From: Oscillospiraceae bacterium
Lineage (GTDB): Bacteria > Bacillota > Clostridia > Oscillospirales > Ruminococcaceae
DNA: 54,422 nt
Direction of reading: 5' to 3'
Assembly: GCA_017435565.1 (NCBI GenBank)
Contig: JAFSEU010000018.1
Location: 1 to 54,422, forward strand
Shown here one piece after another: positions 40,490-48,454 of this stretch; position 1 is the stretch's first letter; every line of letters begins with the position of its first letter. Below the pieces are notes generated by a model that was not told where the DNA came from, searched no databases, and saw nothing but the letters and a program-made list of their open reading frames with translations. Made by a program: the position numbers and the translations under genes.

Positions 40490-41397
40490 TGAATGGTATA
40501 ATATGTATTGACAAGCCACAGGGCTTTACATCTTTTGACGCTGTTGCAAAGCTCAGAGGTATTCTGAAAATGAAGCGAATCGGGCACGGCGGCACGCTTG
40601 ACCCGATGGCAACAGGTGTTCTGCCGATATTCTTAGGCACTGCCACAAAGGCGTGCGATATGATTGACAATGACGTCAAAGCTTATACAGCGCAGATGAA
40701 ATTCGGTATTGCGACCGACACGCTTGATATTACAGGCGAGGTTTTAAGTGAATCTGTGCCGCATTTTTCAATAGCTGAGCTTGAAGATGTTCTGAATAAT
40801 TTTAGGGGCGAAATCGAGCAGACTGTTCCGATGTACTCGGCTGTTTCCGTCAACGGACAAAAGCTTTATAAGCTCGCCCGTAAGGGGATTACCGTTGAGC
40901 GCCCCAAAAAGACAATAACTATATTTTCGCTTGAGCTCACAGAATTTGACGCAGAGAATTACACTGCTTCAATTGATGTAAAATGCTCAAAGGGGACGTA
41001 CATTCGTACCCTGATTGATGATATCGGAAGTGCGCTTTCCTGCGGGGCGGTAATGACTGCTTTGCGTAGAACCGCTTCCTGCGGATTTAATCTCGATGAC
41101 TGTCTTGATTTTGATAAGGTAAAAGAGCTTTATGAAAGCGGAAAACTTAATGAGGTTATGATTCCGCCGCAGGAACTTTTCAAAGACTGCACTAAAATCA
41201 AGCTTTCAAGCAATAATACCGCAAGATACAAAAACGGTGCAAAATTGAGGCTTGATAGCCTTAACATCAAAAACGCGGTTGATGTGAGATATGCAATTTT
41301 CGGCTTTGATGATGAGTTTCTGGGAACTGCTAATATAGATTTTGAAGAGAAGGTTCTCAGAATAGAGAAGAATTTTTACAGCGTGTCTGAAAAGTAA
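40489..41397 (+). CDS. truB: tRNA pseudouridine(55) synthase
   Basis: TruB makes pseudouridine 55 in the T-loop of tRNAs. It has 302 residues with catalytic Asp38 in GGTLDPMATG, the KAYTAQMKFG strand and the KGTYIRTLIDDIG motif, and a C-terminal PUA-like region. Its ATG overlaps the nrnA stop by 1 nt (TGATG), indicating coupled translation. Confidence 0.96.
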   Translation: MNGIICIDKPQGFTSFDAVAKLRGILKMKRIGHGGTLDPMATGVLPIFLGTATKACDMIDNDVKAYTAQMKFGIATDTLDITGEVLSESVPHFSIAELEDVLNNFRGEIEQTVPMYSAVSVNGQKLYKLARKGITVERPKKTITIFSLELTEFDAENYTASIDVKCSKGTYIRTLIDDIGSALSCGAVMTALRRTASCGFNLDDCLDFDKVKELYESGKLNEVMIPPQELFKDCTKIKLSSNNTARYKNGAKLRLDSLNIKNAVDVRYAIFGFDDEFLGTANIDFEEKVLRIEKNFYSVSEK

Positions 41398-41402
41398 AGG
41401 GG

Positions 41403-42281
41403 ATGACGATGCTGACCGAAACAAAAGCTGCGGCTGCACTTGGCTTGTTTGATGGGGTGCACCTCGGACATAAAAGCGTGCTTGAAAAAGCGGTCGGATA
41501 TAAATGCAGGGGCTTTGTGCCTGCCTGCTTCACCTTTAATAACGATTCGCTTGAAAATAAGCAGCTAAGAAAAATTCAGTATATATATTCTCACGAGCAG
41601 AAGTGTCGCTATATCCGTGAGTGTGGAATTGAAGATATTTATTCCTTTGATTTTGAAGCTATCCGCACTCTGGCGCCTTCTGAGTTCGTGAAGATGATTC
41701 TCGTTGATAAGATGAATTGCGCAGCAGTTGTCTGCGGCGAGGATTTTAAATTCGGCTTCAATGCCTGCGCTGATGTCCATGAGCTTATGCGGCTGTGCAA
41801 GACTTATGATATTGAGTGCCGCGTTGTTTCACAGATTGAGCTTGACGGTTTGAGAATATCCTCTGCCGCAGTGCGTTCGGCGCTTTCTTTGGGTGATATC
41901 GCAAAAGCCAAAAGCTTGCTCGGCAGGGATTTTTCGATTGTCGGCACGGTTTTTTGCGACCATCGCAAGGGCACAAAAATGGGCATTCCCACTCTGAATC
42001 TGAAAACAAGTGCACCGCTTCGATTGGGTGTTTATGCGTCCAATGTTGCAATTGACGGCCGTATTTACAAAAGCATTACCAATGTCGGCAAAAGACCGAC
42101 TTTTTATGATAATTCCGATATTGTTGTTGAAACGCATATACTTGATTTCGATAAGAATCTTTATGACTGCGAGGTTGAGGTTGTGTTTGACGGCTTTATC
42201 CGTGATGAAAAGCGCTTTGACAGTGCGTCAGAGCTTATAGAGCAGATTGAGCGTGATATAGAAACATTAAGGTTATTTTAA
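41403..42281 (+). CDS. ribF: Bifunctional riboflavin kinase / FAD synthetase
   Basis: RibF converts riboflavin to FMN and FAD. The N-terminal nucleotidyltransferase domain has LGLFDGVHLGH and VCGEDFKFGFNACAD, then RISSAAVRSAL. The C-terminal kinase domain has GTVFCDHRKGTKMGIPTLNL and TNVGKRPTF. At 292 residues it is slightly short of the usual 305-315. AAAGGGGA precedes ATG 41403. It is the last gene of the operon. Confidence 0.95.
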   Translation: MTMLTETKAAAALGLFDGVHLGHKSVLEKAVGYKCRGFVPACFTFNNDSLENKQLRKIQYIYSHEQKCRYIRECGIEDIYSFDFEAIRTLAPSEFVKMILVDKMNCAAVVCGEDFKFGFNACADVHELMRLCKTYDIECRVVSQIELDGLRISSAAVRSALSLGDIAKAKSLLGRDFSIVGTVFCDHRKGTKMGIPTLNLKTSAPLRLGVYASNVAIDGRIYKSITNVGKRPTFYDNSDIVVETHILDFDKNLYDCEVEVVFDGFIRDEKRFDSASELIEQIERDIETLRLF

Positions 42282-42350
42282 GCCTTTGCTGATATAGTGC
42301 ATAAGGCGAACAATATATAAACATATAAAAATACAGGAGGCCAACGACAT

Positions 42351-43433
42351 ATGATAGAAGTTAAGAACCTATCAAAAGCTTACGGTTCGCATCTGGCTGT
42401 GAACAACATATCGTTTGAGGTTAATGACGGCGAAATTCTCGGCTTTCTCGGACCGAACGGTGCGGGCAAATCAACAACGATGAATATTCTTACCGGATAT
42501 ATTTCTTCAACAGGCGGCGAAGCACTTATCAACGGTATAGATATACTCAAGGACCCTATCAAAGCAAAGAAGCAGATCGGATATCTTCCCGAAATTCCTC
42601 CGCTTTATCTTGATATGACCGTCAAGGAATATCTTTATTTTATGTTTGATCTGAAAAAGTGCAGTCTTCCTAAGATTTCACATATCAAGGATATATGCTC
42701 ACTTGTAAAGATAAACGATGTTTTCGACAGGATAATCAAGAACCTTTCAAAGGGTTATAAACAGCGTGTCGGGCTTGCTCAGGCTCTTATCGGAAATCCG
42801 CCCGTTCTCATTCTTGACGAGCCGACGGTTGGCCTTGACCCAAAGCAGATTATCGAAATCAGAAACCTTATAAAGCGTCTCGGCAAGAATCATACCGTTA
42901 TTCTTTCTTCGCATATTCTTTCCGAGGTACAGGCTGTGTGCGACAGAGTAATCATCATAAATAAGGGCGTTATCGCCGCAGATGATACTGCCTTCAATCT
43001 TTCACAGTCCGTTTCAAACGACCATAGGCTTGTTGCCGCAATCGACGGACCGAAGGAAGAGGTTATCAAGGTGATTTCAGCCATTCCCGGTGTTGAAACC
43101 GTAAATGTGGGTATGCAGCAGGAAAAGGGAGTTTTTGAATATGAAATCGAAGCTGCCTACGGCAAGGATATCAGAAAAGAGCTTAACAAGCGTATTTCTG
43201 CGCGTAACTGGTGCTTCTATTCTCTTCGCAGCAACGCTCTTACCCTGGAGGATATCTTCCTTAAGATTACAATGGGTGAAAATGTTGCAATCTCAAACGC
43301 CGCAAATTCAACAAAAACCGATGATTCCGATAAAGACGGCGATTTAGCAGCAAACGTAAATTCGGCTGAAAGCAACGGTGCAGATGAGCCTTCACTTGAC
43401 GCATCGGATATTATTCTTGACGGGGAGGTTTGA
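42351..43433 (+). CDS. ABC transporter ATP-binding protein (ABC-2 / GldA-like)
   Basis: The 360-residue ATPase has Walker A GPNGAGKST (34-42), the signature LSKGYKQRVGLAQ and Walker B LILDEPTVGLDP, then the H-loop SSHIL. After about residue 300 an Asn/Ser/Asp-rich tail of about 60 residues is unusual for the family. GAGG precedes ATG 42351. It heads a four-gene unit with an ABC-2 permease, a GldG-like protein and a DUF4340 protein. This set resembles the gliding-associated Gld exporter but is common in non-gliding Firmicutes; the substrate is unknown. Confidence 0.93.
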   Translation: MIEVKNLSKAYGSHLAVNNISFEVNDGEILGFLGPNGAGKSTTMNILTGYISSTGGEALINGIDILKDPIKAKKQIGYLPEIPPLYLDMTVKEYLYFMFDLKKCSLPKISHIKDICSLVKINDVFDRIIKNLSKGYKQRVGLAQALIGNPPVLILDEPTVGLDPKQIIEIRNLIKRLGKNHTVILSSHILSEVQAVCDRVIIINKGVIAADDTAFNLSQSVSNDHRLVAAIDGPKEEVIKVISAIPGVETVNVGMQQEKGVFEYEIEAAYGKDIRKELNKRISARNWCFYSLRSNALTLEDIFLKITMGENVAISNAANSTKTDDSDKDGDLAANVNSAESNGADEPSLDASDIILDGEV

Positions 43434-43439
43434 CATTAA

Positions 43440-44183
43440 ATGGGAGCAATTTTCAGACGTGAAATAACATCATATTTTACATCGCCCGTCGGCTATGTAT
43501 TTCTGGCAGTTTTCTATTTCTGCGCAGGGATATTCTTCTGGGCAGGCTGCCTTCAGGCACTTACAGCCGATATGTCGGCTTGCTTTGCGCTGATGTTCTA
43601 TGTAAATCTTATTTTCGTTCCACTTATAACAATGAAGCTTCTCAGCGATGACAAGCGACTCAGAACCGACCAGGCGCTTCTTACCTCACCTGTAAGCCTT
43701 GCGGGAATTGTTTACGGAAAGTTTTTTGCAGCTCTTGTTCTTTATGTGGCAGCTGTTGCAATTTTTCCCGTATTCGGTATGATTCTTTCGCTCTTCGGCG
43801 AGGTTCCGTGGAGCACGACCTTCGGTACCGTAATCGGTCTTTTCTTCCTCGGTGCCGCATTCATTTCAATCGGCATTTTTGTTTCGTCCCTGACAGAAAA
43901 TGTCGTTGTTGCGGCAGTTCTTGCAATTGTATTCAATCTTGTTTTCCTTATTATGGATACAATTTCCGACCTTATCGCAAAAATCAGCATTGATAATGTC
44001 GATTGGCTCAACAAAGTGTTTGAAGCCATTGCAAACGGCATCAAGAACCTTTCGTTCTACGACAAATACAACGAATTTACAACAGGTGTATTCAACGTTT
44101 CATCAATTCTTTTCTACCTCAGCATAGTTGCGGTATTCAATTTCCTTACTATCAGAGTTCTTGAAAAGAGACGCTGGAGCTAA
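43440..44183 (+). CDS. ABC-2 type permease
   Basis: The 247-residue integral membrane protein has six helices. The N-terminal pattern FRREITSYFTSPVGYVFLAVFYFCAG and the LTSPVSLAGIVYGKFFAALVLY segment are typical of GldF/NosY-type permeases. It begins 6 nt after the ATPase stop, with GGGGAGG inside the previous coding end. It should form the transmembrane dimer for the ATPase. Confidence 0.92.
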   Translation: MGAIFRREITSYFTSPVGYVFLAVFYFCAGIFFWAGCLQALTADMSACFALMFYVNLIFVPLITMKLLSDDKRLRTDQALLTSPVSLAGIVYGKFFAALVLYVAAVAIFPVFGMILSLFGEVPWSTTFGTVIGLFFLGAAFISIGIFVSSLTENVVVAAVLAIVFNLVFLIMDTISDLIAKISIDNVDWLNKVFEAIANGIKNLSFYDKYNEFTTGVFNVSSILFYLSIVAVFNFLTIRVLEKRRWS

Positions 44184-44195
44184 CAGAAAGGAGAG

Positions 44196-45791
44196 ATGAA
44201 AATGAGTGAAAAGAAAGATATTATTGAAAACGAGGGCGTAAATTCGTCCGCAAAATCACATAAAAAGCTTAAATACGGCACATTGTCAACTGCACTGATT
44301 GTCGTTTTTATCGTGATTATTGTACTGCTCAATATTGTTGCTTCGCTTGTAAACGATAAGTACTCCCTTAATATTGACCTTACCAGCAGCAATTACTATG
44401 AGCTTTCGGAAGAATCTGCAAATTTCGTAAAGACTCTTGACAAAGAGGTTTCGATTACTGTTCTCTATCCCGAGGACGCATTCGAGGCAGGTCAGGTTTT
44501 CGGCTCATATACGGGCGACGCTGTAATTGACAAGCAGGTTGTCGAGCTTTTGAAGGAATATGCAAGCTATTCCGATAAAATCACAATTGAATTTCTGGAT
44601 ATGGTTTCTAACCCTGCAAGGGTAGCAGAGCTTAACGAAAACTATTCAGGTGAGCTTGCACAGGGCGACGTTGTCGTTCAGTGCGAATCGAGAGTAAAGG
44701 TATTCAGCATTCTTGATATTCTCATCATGGATGAGGAAGCATATCAGCAGAATTATTATGCATATCTTTACGGATATGCCGATACAAGCGAGCTTATTCT
44801 CGGATACGACACAGAGAATACACTTACTTCCGCAATTGCATTTGTTTCAAATGCGAACCCTATAAAAATTGCTGTAATCGGTAATGAGGAAGAGGGCACG
44901 ATTGCTGACTATTTCGTTCAGTCGCTTTACCTCAACGGCTATTATTACGAATACATCGATCTTATCAAGCAGGATATTCCTGAGGATGTTTCCATCTTGA
45001 TGATTCCCGGTCCCGACAGCGATTATACAGACGAAATGCTCGATAAGATTGACGATTATCTCTATAACGACGGAAAATACGGCACGGATATCATCTATGT
45101 CGCAAGCACCCTGCGTTATGACACGCCCAAGCTCGACAGCTTCCTTGCAAACTGGGGCTTTGAGTTTGGCAACGGTATTGTTTACGAAACGGATTCCGAA
45201 TGCTATGCATATGATTCCAGCGGTAACCAATATCTTTTCGCACAGGTAGTGGATAACAGCGAAAGTGAAACTTTAAATCAGGATTATAATTCCGGTATTC
45301 TTGACGATTCTCTTCCGATTTACGCTCTCAATGTGCTTCCTCTCAGGCGCACTTATGACAGCAACGGCAGCACATATACAATTTCTATGCTTACTACTTC
45401 AAATGACGCTGTTGTTGTTGACGGCGAGGGAAATATTATTGAAGGCTCCGAGGGCGTTTATGACATTGCAGCACTTTCTTCGAGAAGGCAGTATGTTGAT
45501 AACGAGCTGTGCGTAAACAATGTGTTCGTGCTCAGCTCCGCATTTGTAACATATTCCGGATTTGATAATTCGGCGCTCAATAACTATAACTGGCTTCTTT
45601 CCGCTGTTGATACAATCACCGAGAAGGAAGATTCTCTCAAGTTCCAGATTTCATCAACCCAGATTGAAAATTATGACATCGTTATGTCCGATAAGCAGTC
45701 GAAGGTTGTTTCCGCACTTGTTATATTTATAATACCTGTATGCGTTCTTCTTATCTGCGGTATTGTATGGTACAGAAGGAGACACAGATGA
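44196..45791 (+). CDS. GldG-like ABC auxiliary protein
   Basis: The 531-residue protein has an N-terminal membrane helix (about residues 29-50) followed by the SLNIDLTSSNYYELSEES segment characteristic of GldG-like proteins. A large extracytoplasmic IFT52/GldG-type domain (about 60-495) and a C-terminal helix (VIFIIPVCVLLICGIVWYRRR) follow. Family members pair with ABC-2 permeases, but their mechanism is unclear. GAAAGGAGAG precedes ATG 44202; the earlier in-frame ATG at 44196 is possible, and both are only two codons apart. It overlaps the DUF4340 gene by 4 nt. Confidence 0.88.
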   Translation: MKMSEKKDIIENEGVNSSAKSHKKLKYGTLSTALIVVFIVIIVLLNIVASLVNDKYSLNIDLTSSNYYELSEESANFVKTLDKEVSITVLYPEDAFEAGQVFGSYTGDAVIDKQVVELLKEYASYSDKITIEFLDMVSNPARVAELNENYSGELAQGDVVVQCESRVKVFSILDILIMDEEAYQQNYYAYLYGYADTSELILGYDTENTLTSAIAFVSNANPIKIAVIGNEEEGTIADYFVQSLYLNGYYYEYIDLIKQDIPEDVSILMIPGPDSDYTDEMLDKIDDYLYNDGKYGTDIIYVASTLRYDTPKLDSFLANWGFEFGNGIVYETDSECYAYDSSGNQYLFAQVVDNSESETLNQDYNSGILDDSLPIYALNVLPLRRTYDSNGSTYTISMLTTSNDAVVVDGEGNIIEGSEGVYDIAALSSRRQYVDNELCVNNVFVLSSAFVTYSGFDNSALNNYNWLLSAVDTITEKEDSLKFQISSTQIENYDIVMSDKQSKVVSALVIFIIPVCVLLICGIVWYRRRHR

Positions 45792-47278
45792 GCAGCAATG
45801 TAAAATTCTTTATAGCTGCGGGTGCAGCATTCGCTGTGCTGCTTGTGGCAATGATTTTTCTTCTTAAGGATAAGGAAGAAACAGAGGCTGAATCATCAAA
45901 GTCCGCAGCATCGACATCGGTGTCCGATACTGCCGAAACGGTATATCTCAACACCTTTGAGACGGCTGATATAAAAACAGTTGTTGTCGATAATGCGCAT
46001 GATGAATTTACCGTAACGCAGCACACACGCACAAAGACTGATTCTGAAGGCAACCAGACCGAGGAAGTTTACTATGTGCTTGATGATTATGCTGACATTC
46101 TGCAGGATGAGGGCTACCTCTATACGCTTGCCAACAATCTTTCCTGTGCTGAAGCAACGATAGTTGAAGAGGCTCCCGAAAATCTTTCGGAATATGGCTT
46201 CGACAGCGAAGAAGCAGCTACCGTAACCCTGAAAACCGACTCGGATGAGATGACAATAATCATCGGCGATAAAACTCCGATAGGCGGCGTTTATGTAAAA
46301 TATCCTGATTCGGATACTGTTTATTCAGTTAAAGATACTGCGGTTCTCTACTGCAAACACAAACTCTTCCATTTCCTCTCGAAGACTGTTCTTCAAGAGC
46401 CTTCGGAAAGTGAATATCCCAAAATTGAGCGTGTGACAGTACTTCGTCAGGACCTTGATTATGAGATTGTTTTTGAGTATGACATTACAGGTGACTATGA
46501 AGATATTGTGCACGGAAACACAGCTTCGCATATAATGGTTTCACCGATTAACGCATATCTTGATGTAATGACATCGTCCGACTATACTCACGGCATTTTC
46601 GGACTGCTTGCAAATGATATCTATAAGGTATATCCCACGGAGGATGAACTTACCGCCTGCGGCTTTACCGACCCGTATTGCAGTATTCTCACAGAAACGG
46701 ATATCGGCGATATTGTTGTTTTCTTTGGTGATACCGTAGAGATTGAAGGCGCAACATATCGTTACGGATATATGGGCGGCATCAATATAATCTATCTGTT
46801 CAATGAAGAAAACGCTCCCTGGCTTGATATGACCCCTGCTTCGGTTATTTCCGAAATGATTATCGGAACATATATTTACGATATCGGCAAGCTCACGGTT
46901 GAATCGACCGCAGGTAATTTTGAATTTGCGGGAAGCGGCGACAGCGAAAGCTATTCGGTCACTCTTGACGGAGAGCAGTATGACGTTGAAATGTTCAAGA
47001 CCTTCTATCAATTCCTGATAAAGGCACCTGCTGATACTGTTTATATTGGTGATTTCGATGAAACTGAGCTTCTTTGTTCGATTGATATTGAGCTTCAGAA
47101 TGATTATGACGGCGTCATTTCCGGCGAAACGCTTGAGTTTTACTCTACCGACGGCAGAACTGCTGTGATCGTTCACAACGGTGTTCCGAGCTTTTCGTGC
47201 AACATTTCCTATGTAAACGCACTGCTTGATAATATTGAGCGCGTGAAAAATGGAGAAGCAATTGTAAGCACATATTGA
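45788..47278 (+). CDS. DUF4340 domain protein
   Basis: The 496-residue protein has one N-terminal anchor helix (about residues 6-26) and a long acidic extracytoplasmic part with repeated beta-strand segments (VYYVLDDYADILQDEGYLYTLANNLSCAEA and VKYPDSDTVYSV), which is the DUF4340 pattern. ATG 45788 overlaps the GldG-like stop (ATGA) and has AGAAGGAG upstream; a longer frame from 45740 is not supported. DUF4340 genes regularly follow GldG genes, so it probably belongs to the same exporter complex. Confidence 0.88.
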   Translation: MSSNVKFFIAAGAAFAVLLVAMIFLLKDKEETEAESSKSAASTSVSDTAETVYLNTFETADIKTVVVDNAHDEFTVTQHTRTKTDSEGNQTEEVYYVLDDYADILQDEGYLYTLANNLSCAEATIVEEAPENLSEYGFDSEEAATVTLKTDSDEMTIIIGDKTPIGGVYVKYPDSDTVYSVKDTAVLYCKHKLFHFLSKTVLQEPSESEYPKIERVTVLRQDLDYEIVFEYDITGDYEDIVHGNTASHIMVSPINAYLDVMTSSDYTHGIFGLLANDIYKVYPTEDELTACGFTDPYCSILTETDIGDIVVFFGDTVEIEGATYRYGYMGGINIIYLFNEENAPWLDMTPASVISEMIIGTYIYDIGKLTVESTAGNFEFAGSGDSESYSVTLDGEQYDVEMFKTFYQFLIKAPADTVYIGDFDETELLCSIDIELQNDYDGVISGETLEFYSTDGRTAVIVHNGVPSFSCNISYVNALLDNIERVKNGEAIVSTY

Positions 47279-47316
47279 TGTACCTTGTCGAATGTGCGAA
47301 AGTTTTTAAAAAACAC

Positions 47317-47345
47317 TTGCATTTTTTTGTGGAATATGATAGAAT
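47317..47345 (+). promoter_or_regulatory. Promoter of the 98-residue gene
   Basis: TTGCAT (47317-47322), a 17-nt spacer and TAGAAT (47340-47345). Confidence 0.7.
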
Positions 47346-47394
47346 ATATGTGTCGGATAAGAATGTGACATATAAGGCAAGGAGGTAAGTTTGA

Positions 47395-47691
47395 ATGAGT
47401 GAACAGACGAGCGTAAAACAGGATTTTTTCACCTATAAGGGTTTTCCGCTGGTGAGAAATAAGAACGTGATTTATTACGGTAATATGTCGGATGAGTATA
47501 TCGTTATGATGCAGATAATGCAGCAAAAACGAGTAAATGATATCAACGTTGCAACAAAAATCAAGATTTATCTTATGTTGACTGACGAAAAGCTCAATCC
47601 CATTGAAGCGATTAAGAAAACCAGCGATAAGGAGAGCCTTTACGAAGCCCTTGATCTGGCTTATGCATGGCTTGAAAGAAGCGGAAAATAA
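47395..47691 (+). CDS. Conserved hypothetical protein, 98 residues
   Basis: The family is not recognised by name. AAGGAGGT precedes ATG 47395 with good spacing. The protein is soluble and compact. An N-terminal beta segment with KGFPLVRNKNVIYYGNMSDEYIV precedes a helical remainder (MMQIMQQKRVND, IKIYLMLTDEKLNPIEAIKKTSDK, LYEALDLAYAWLERS). The high regularity and good RBS suggest a real, conserved gene. A terminator follows. No functional clue comes from its neighbours. Confidence 0.75.
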   Translation: MSEQTSVKQDFFTYKGFPLVRNKNVIYYGNMSDEYIVMMQIMQQKRVNDINVATKIKIYLMLTDEKLNPIEAIKKTSDKESLYEALDLAYAWLERSGK

Positions 47692-47699
47692 TTGTTTTT

Positions 47700-47735
47700 A
47701 AAAAAGCGGGCGTGTTTGCGTCCGCTTTTTTGCAG
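47700..47735 (+). terminator. Terminator after the 98-residue gene
   Basis: AAAAAAGCGGGCG pairs with GCGTCCGCTTTTTT (one G-T pair), with the T-run built in. Confidence 0.85.
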
Positions 47736-47753
47736 AAAGTGAAGTGACTTGAA

Positions 47754-48359
47754 ATGAGTATGACAATATCCTATGAGGTTGGCAATAAGCTTTACCTCAA
47801 TATAACGAATCGTTGCCCGTGCAGCTGTGAGTTCTGCATAAGAAACAACGGTGATAACGCTTATGGCTCAGAACCCTTATGGCTTGAAAGAGAGCCTGAA
47901 ATTGATGAAATTATAGATAATTTAAAGCAGCGTGATTTGCAAAAATATGAGGAAATTGTTTTTTGCGGCTTTGGTGAGCCGTGTGAGCGTATTGATGATA
48001 TAGTGAGCGTGTGCAGATATCTTAAATCTGCAGGTGCACCGAAAATCAGACTTAACACAAACGGTCTTTCTGACCTTATCAACGAGCGCAAAACTGCGCA
48101 TTTGCTTAAAGATGCTGTTGATATTGTTTCAATCAGCCTTAATACATCAAGCGCAGAAGAATATGATAAGCTCTGTCATCCGAAATTCGGCAAATTAAGC
48201 TTTGAAGCAATCCTTGAGTTTGCAAGCGATGTTAAAAACTACGTTCCACAGGTTATTTTCTCTCTTGTTGATGTTATTCCGCAAGAGCAGATTGAGCAAT
48301 GCAAGGCAATTGCACAGCGTCTTTCGATACCCTTGCGTATAAGAAAATATGATTCATAA
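47754..48359 (+). CDS. Small radical SAM protein
   Basis: The 201-residue protein has the iron-sulfur motif CxxxCxxC with Cys21, Cys25 and Cys28 (NRCPCSCEFCIRN), the CGFGEP glycine motif and the LNTNG strand, giving a compact radical SAM barrel with no extra domain. It resembles a family often placed beside tatD-type nuclease genes, but no tatD is here. ATG 47760 is an alternative start. The substrate is unknown. The gene lies only about 20 nt after a terminator, so its own promoter is unclear, and its own terminator contains a Rex-type operator. Confidence 0.85.
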   Translation: MSMTISYEVGNKLYLNITNRCPCSCEFCIRNNGDNAYGSEPLWLEREPEIDEIIDNLKQRDLQKYEEIVFCGFGEPCERIDDIVSVCRYLKSAGAPKIRLNTNGLSDLINERKTAHLLKDAVDIVSISLNTSSAEEYDKLCHPKFGKLSFEAILEFASDVKNYVPQVIFSLVDVIPQEQIEQCKAIAQRLSIPLRIRKYDS

Positions 48360-48367
48360 AAAATTTC

Positions 48368-48405
48368 AAGCCCTATTGTTAAAATCTTGACAATAGGGCT
48401 TATTT
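48368..48405 (+). terminator. Terminator after the radical SAM gene, containing the Rex site
   Basis: AAGCCCTATTGT (48368-48379) pairs perfectly with ACAATAGGGCTT (48390-48401), with a 10-nt loop and ATTTATT after it. Confidence 0.85.
48376..48393. promoter_or_regulatory. Predicted Rex operator
   Basis: TTGTTAAAATCTTGACAA matches the clostridial-type Rex consensus TTGTTAANNNNTTAACAA at 13 of 14 defined positions. It overlaps the -35 box of the aconitase promoter, and rex itself is the third gene downstream, so NADH-responsive autoregulated repression is expected. Confidence 0.82.
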
Positions 48406-48415
48406 ATTGTATAAT
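48387..48415 (+). promoter_or_regulatory. Promoter of the aconitase-icd-rex operon
   Basis: Perfect TTGACA (48387-48392), a 17-nt spacer and perfect TATAAT (48410-48415). The -35 box lies within the Rex site and in the terminator's loop and right arm. Confidence 0.92.
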
Positions 48416-48454
48416 TAATCTGTTAAATTATGATTGCCCGAAAGGAGTAAAACT

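Noticed and set aside
46541..47176. 211-codon minus-strand open frame opposite the DUF4340 gene
   Set aside because: Shadow; no RBS, and the plus-strand gene fits the operon.
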